Assembly: GCA_019155185.1 (NCBI GenBank)
Contig: CM032816.1
Location: 5,434,510-5,498,509 of the forward strand
DNA from: Beaufortia kweichowensis
Taxonomy: Eukaryota > Chordata > Actinopteri > Cypriniformes > Gastromyzontidae
Direction of reading: 5' to 3'
Length of the DNA: 64,000 nucleotides
Shown here one piece after another: positions 63,083 through 64,000 of the stretch. Position 1 is the stretch's first letter; each line of letters starts with the position of its first letter. The translations under genes and the position numbers were made by a program. The notes beneath the pieces were generated by a model. The model was not told the DNA's origin and searched no databases. It saw nothing but the letters and a program-made list of their open reading frames with translations.

Positions 63083-63881
63083 ATGGATTTTGTAAGTAGA
63101 GATTATTATTTTGTTAAGTTGATTACGTTGTGTTTATTGTGTAGAGAGTACTAGATATAGAAAATGAATTATGGTATCAACTTATTTTTTTGTTTTAACT
63201 CTAGTATATGAATTGATTGTTAAAACGTTAGACATTGGATTGTAATTATTTTCTATAGAATTCAGCAGAGAAAAAGAGTATCAATGAGGTTCTGGAGGGT
63301 GCAGATTTGGCCCCGGCTCAATCTCTATGGACCATAGAAGCCAGCGGATCGGTTAAGCTGAGAATAGATGAACTCTGTCCGGAACAACCCATTACAGTTC
63401 ATCAGATGTTTATGCGCTCGGTTAAAAAGTACGGCAACCTGTTTGCCCTGGCAACCAAGAAGGGAGACAAATGGGAAAAAATCACATTTTTGGAATATTA
63501 TCAGCTCTGTCGAATGGCTGCCAAAAGCTTTTTAAAGGTGACCTGGAAGATGAAAACTTTTGTAAACATTTGATCACACTGTATTATAAAAATAAACATA
63601 CACTATCAAAGACACTACACATGGCTGGGTAAAATATGGACATTTTGTATGTTAATTTCAACCAATGGCTGGATTTGTCCATATTTTATCCAACAACTGT
63701 GTTTTTTTAAAGTTATTTAGTGGTTGCATTAATAAGTTATTGCAAGAAGTGTATGACCTATAATACTTTCATATTTCTGACCATTTTTTTAGCTTGGTCT
63801 GGAGAGGTTTCACAGTGTAGCCATCCTGGGATTTAATTCAGCCGAGTGGTTTTTTTCTGCTGTTGGGACTATCTTTGCAGG
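63083..63881 (+). CDS. acsbg1: acsbg1, bubblegum-family acyl-CoA synthetase, N-terminal part only
   Basis: ACSBG enzymes activate long-chain fatty acids to acyl-CoA using ATP. Three coding exons are visible: 63083-63091 (MDF), 63259-63537, 63793-63881, phases consistent. They give about 126 residues, and the gene runs off the right edge. Visible: SLWTIEASGSVKLRIDELCP, ITVHQMFMRSVKKYGNLFAL, KKGDKWEKITFLEYYQLCR, AAKSFLKLGLERFHSVAILG, FNSAEWFFSAVGTIFAG, which follow the N-terminal region of human ACSBG1/ACSBG2. The AMP-binding signature and catalytic motifs lie outside. ACSBG1 is preferred over ACSBG2 because DNAJA4 and ACSBG1 are neighbours in mammals. The tiny first coding exon is judged by its ATG and GTAAGT donor. 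Confidence 0.85.
63621..63697. repeat. Short inverted repeat in acsbg1 intron
   Basis: TGGGTAAAATATGGACA (63626-63642) and TGTCCATATTTTATCCA (63676-63692) are inverted copies with one mismatch. The internal CAACCAATGGCTGG resembles common fish MITEs built on GGGTT/AACCC motifs. Confidence 0.65.
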
Positions 63882-63954
63882 GTGAGAAACACATATAAAG
63901 GTCTTTTACACTACGGTTAACCCTGAATAAAGCAACATTTAGCCTGGGGTATTA

Positions 63955-64000
63955 AGTTTACATTTACATTTAGGCATTTAGCTGACGCTTTTATCCAAAG
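63955..64000. repeat. Start of a dispersed fish repeat (cut by window end)
   Basis: TTTACATTTACATTTAGGCA followed by TTTAGCTGACGCTTTTATCC is a sequence widespread in teleost introns and UTRs. The family name is not certain, and only the first ~46 bp are visible. Confidence 0.7.

Overview
The window reads as genomic DNA of a teleost fish, most likely a cyprinid. It has intron-rich vertebrate genes with GT-AG splice sites, AT-rich introns, and dispersed repeats of kinds common in carp-like fishes. It includes a 100-N assembly gap. Five protein genes and one microRNA can be supported: trpm1 (+, 5' end outside the window), mir-211 inside a trpm1 intron, rab8b (-), rps27l (+), dnaja4 (-), and the first exons of acsbg1 (+, continuing past the right edge). 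The human counterparts of all five protein genes lie on chromosome 15q, though in three separate places.

Layout. 1-12.2 kb: 26 exons of trpm1, a melastatin cation channel. These include a 21-nt pore-loop microexon and one extra base (about 11008) that breaks the frame in the last exon. 14.1-17.5 kb: rab8b, 7 exons, 207 aa, ending in a CSLL prenylation motif. 18.8-19.8 kb: rps27l, 4 exons, 84 aa. 20.7-23.2 kb: dnaja4, 7 coding exons, 396 aa, with TATA and heat-shock-element-like sites upstream. 23.6-25.2 kb: an intergenic stretch with a full match to the CTCF core consensus and a second near match.

25.3-60.7 kb is the most unusual part: a macrosatellite-like tandem array of 13 large units, interrupted on its left by the N gap. 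Each unit is a common ~2.0 kb core. Two optional blocks are added or missing: P, a palindromic insert made of ~84-bp subunits, and B, a ~1.07 kb block. Units lacking both blocks tend to alternate with units carrying both, giving a higher-order dimer of ~5.4-5.7 kb. None of the ORFs in the array looks like a conventional gene, although a minus-strand exon-like block and polyadenylation signals recur in the units.

60.7-64 kb: a decayed BED zinc-finger fragment, a long fold-back hairpin, a MITE-like element, then acsbg1. Because dnaja4 (-) and acsbg1 (+) point away from each other, the whole array sits inside what should be a divergent intergenic region.

The genes do not form a pathway. They are a conserved-linkage neighbourhood: a retinal/melanocyte channel with its hosted microRNA, a vesicle-traffic GTPase, a ribosomal protein, an Hsp40 co-chaperone and an acyl-CoA synthetase. 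Assignments rest on reading translations and splice sites by eye against remembered families; no database search was possible.
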